A stretch of 52,970 nt of DNA from Acidobacteriota bacterium (GTDB lineage Bacteria; Acidobacteriota; Terriglobia; Terriglobales; Acidobacteriaceae), in NCBI GenBank assembly GCA_013285705.1, contig JABDHA010000020.1, positions 1 through 52,970 of the forward strand. Reading direction: 5' to 3'. A program made the translations under genes and the position numbers. The notes beneath the pieces are model-generated. The model was not told where the DNA came from and made no database searches. It was given only the letters and a program-made list of their open reading frames with translations. Shown here piece by piece: positions 52,112-52,970 of this stretch; the stretch's first letter is position 1, and each line of letters opens with the position of its first letter.

Positions 52112-52970
52112 TCAAGCTTGAATGAGACTTAGGAATCGGTCGGCAATATACCCGATATTAAAATGCCGTTCTGCATAAGCGCATGCGTGTTGCGCATGGG
52201 ACACTCTCTCATCCGGGCGCTCCATCAGCTCTCTTGCTGCCGCCACGAACTCTCTGGGAGAATTTGGCGAAACCACCAACCCGGCTTTTGCGTTCCGTAT
52301 AATTTTCGCCGCCTGGTTCACGCTGGGCGCGGCCATCAAGATAGGCCTGGCGGCACAAAGATACGTAAGCGTTTTTGAGGGGACGGCGAACTTTCCCGCA
52401 TCCGAATCGAGCAGCGCAATCAGCACATCTGCAGTGCCCATGACCTCGGAAAGTCGTTCATAGGGTTGAAATGGCTGCAGCCGAAATACATTCGGGCTCA
52501 GGTCTTTTGTATGCTCGTGCAGCCACTCTGCACCGGCTCCTGCCGCATTCACGATAAGAATCGCCTCGTTCGTTATCGCCAGATGTTTTGCCAGGCTCAG
52601 CAGCAATTCTGGACGATGTTTCATGCCCAGCGTTCCTGAGTACATGAAACAGAATTTGTCCGCTACACCATTTTCACGCGCCCATGCATTGTTCTTTGAC
52701 GTGGGCGTAATCTCATCCAGCGGAGACCAGTTTTCGATGAGATGAATTTTGTTTTCATCGATTCCCCAACCTTTGACGTAGTCGACAAAACTATCCGAGA
52801 TACAGATCACTGAATCCGATTGATGAAGAAGTTTTTTCTCCATGAACTCGTAGTATGTGCCACCGATTTCAGCCAGCAGCTTCTGCCTTCGCGCCAGTAC
52901 GAAACGAACGGCCATGCTGTAGACGTCTTGCAGCCAATAGATGAATTTCGCGTTCTGCTTCTTCGTGGCT
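52112..52970 (-). CDS. Glycosyltransferase, WbuB-like, 5' end outside window
   Basis: The frame runs to the end of the window, with 'KFIYWLQDVYSMAVRFVL' upstream of the first internal ATG at 52,915, so the true start lies outside. The visible 285 residues cover most of a GT-B (family 4-like) enzyme: 'SDSVICISDSFVDYVKGWG', 'FMYSGTLGMKHRPELLLSLA' (start of the C-terminal domain), 'ADVLIALLDSDAGKFAVPSK' and 'TLTYLCAARPILMAAPSVNQ', where the E-x7-E-like donor-binding site of the family appears as a Ser/Pro-Lys-containing loop. It ends with 'ERHFNIGYIADRFLSLI'. This type transfers sugars in O-antigen or exopolysaccharide synthesis. Confidence 0.87.
   Translation of the reverse strand, partial: ATKKQNAKFIYWLQDVYSMAVRFVLARRQKLLAEIGGTYYEFMEKKLLHQSDSVICISDSFVDYVKGWGIDENKIHLIENWSPLDEITPTSKNNAWARENGVADKFCFMYSGTLGMKHRPELLLSLAKHLAITNEAILIVNAAGAGAEWLHEHTKDLSPNVFRLQPFQPYERLSEVMGTADVLIALLDSDAGKFAVPSKTLTYLCAARPILMAAPSVNQAAKIIRNAKAGLVVSPNSPREFVAAARELMERPDERVSHAQHACAYAERHFNIGYIADRFLSLIQA

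Noticed and set aside
1-52970. CRISPR array, rRNA genes, prophage or toxin-antitoxin pair
   Set aside because: I looked for regularly spaced repeats, rRNA-like conserved stretches and phage structural genes on both strands and found none.

Overview
The window looks like a chromosomal segment of an Acidobacteriota (class Terriglobia, Acidobacteriaceae-like) genome. Pointers are a GWxTD-domain secreted protein, an outer-membrane protein with a carboxypeptidase-regulatory-like domain, a DUF4142 protein, a DUF885 peptidase and dispersed intergenic palindromes of the 'cttcgct(c/t)cgctca' type. This placement is inferred from gene content only.

Region 1 (1-11,000): a tightly packed eleven-gene minus-strand operon for the late steps of cobalamin synthesis and salvage: cobU-cobB-cobT-cobS-cobC-(unknown)-pduO-bluB-cobQ-cbiB-cobD. 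Most junctions overlap by 4 bp. A cobalamin riboswitch (10,812-10,962) precedes cobU, and a sigma70-like promoter would start the RNA at the first riboswitch stem. The operon covers a,c-diamidation, cobyric acid formation, aminopropanol attachment, DMB synthesis, nucleotide-loop assembly and adenosylation. No corrin-ring genes are in the window. One member (5442-6251) is an unrecognised protein with a ParB/sulfiredoxin-like DGYHRA motif. A partial second histidine phosphatase converges on the operon's end.

Region 2 (11,000-25,000): a Gfo/Idh/MocA oxidoreductase, a small double-CxxC protein, inorganic pyrophosphatase, a membrane SpoIIE-type phosphatase and an RND efflux pair (adaptor, transporter). 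An IS3-family remnant truncates a SGNH hydrolase. A TetR-HlyD-ABC-ABC2 drug-export operon follows, with an operator next to the tetR start codon, and then about 0.9 kb with no convincing gene.

Region 3 (25,000-40,300): stress and storage functions. These are DUF2383 and DUF4142 proteins, a trehalose-synthase-like GH13, a helix-hairpin-helix lipoprotein, a treZ-debranching enzyme operon, an AsmA-like protein, DUF1003, a low-affinity iron permease, a small membrane protein and a manganese catalase. The right part is decaying: two one-base frameshifts, a CheB protein fused by deletion to a histidine-kinase tail, and an integrase C-terminus next to tRNA-Lys(CTT). The last suggests an old integration site.

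Region 4 (40,300-52,970): outer-membrane and envelope genes (carboxypeptidase-regulatory-like/beta-barrel, GWxTD), a MacA-like adaptor with a MacB/LolD-type ATPase but no permease, a Fis-type regulator with a degenerate AAA+ domain, a DUF885 peptidase, proC, an NAD-dependent epimerase and a glycosyltransferase cut by the window edge.

No CRISPR array, prophage or complete mobile element was seen. The least explained items are the unknown cobalamin-operon gene, the Walker-B-lacking regulator and the eroded tRNA-Lys locus.
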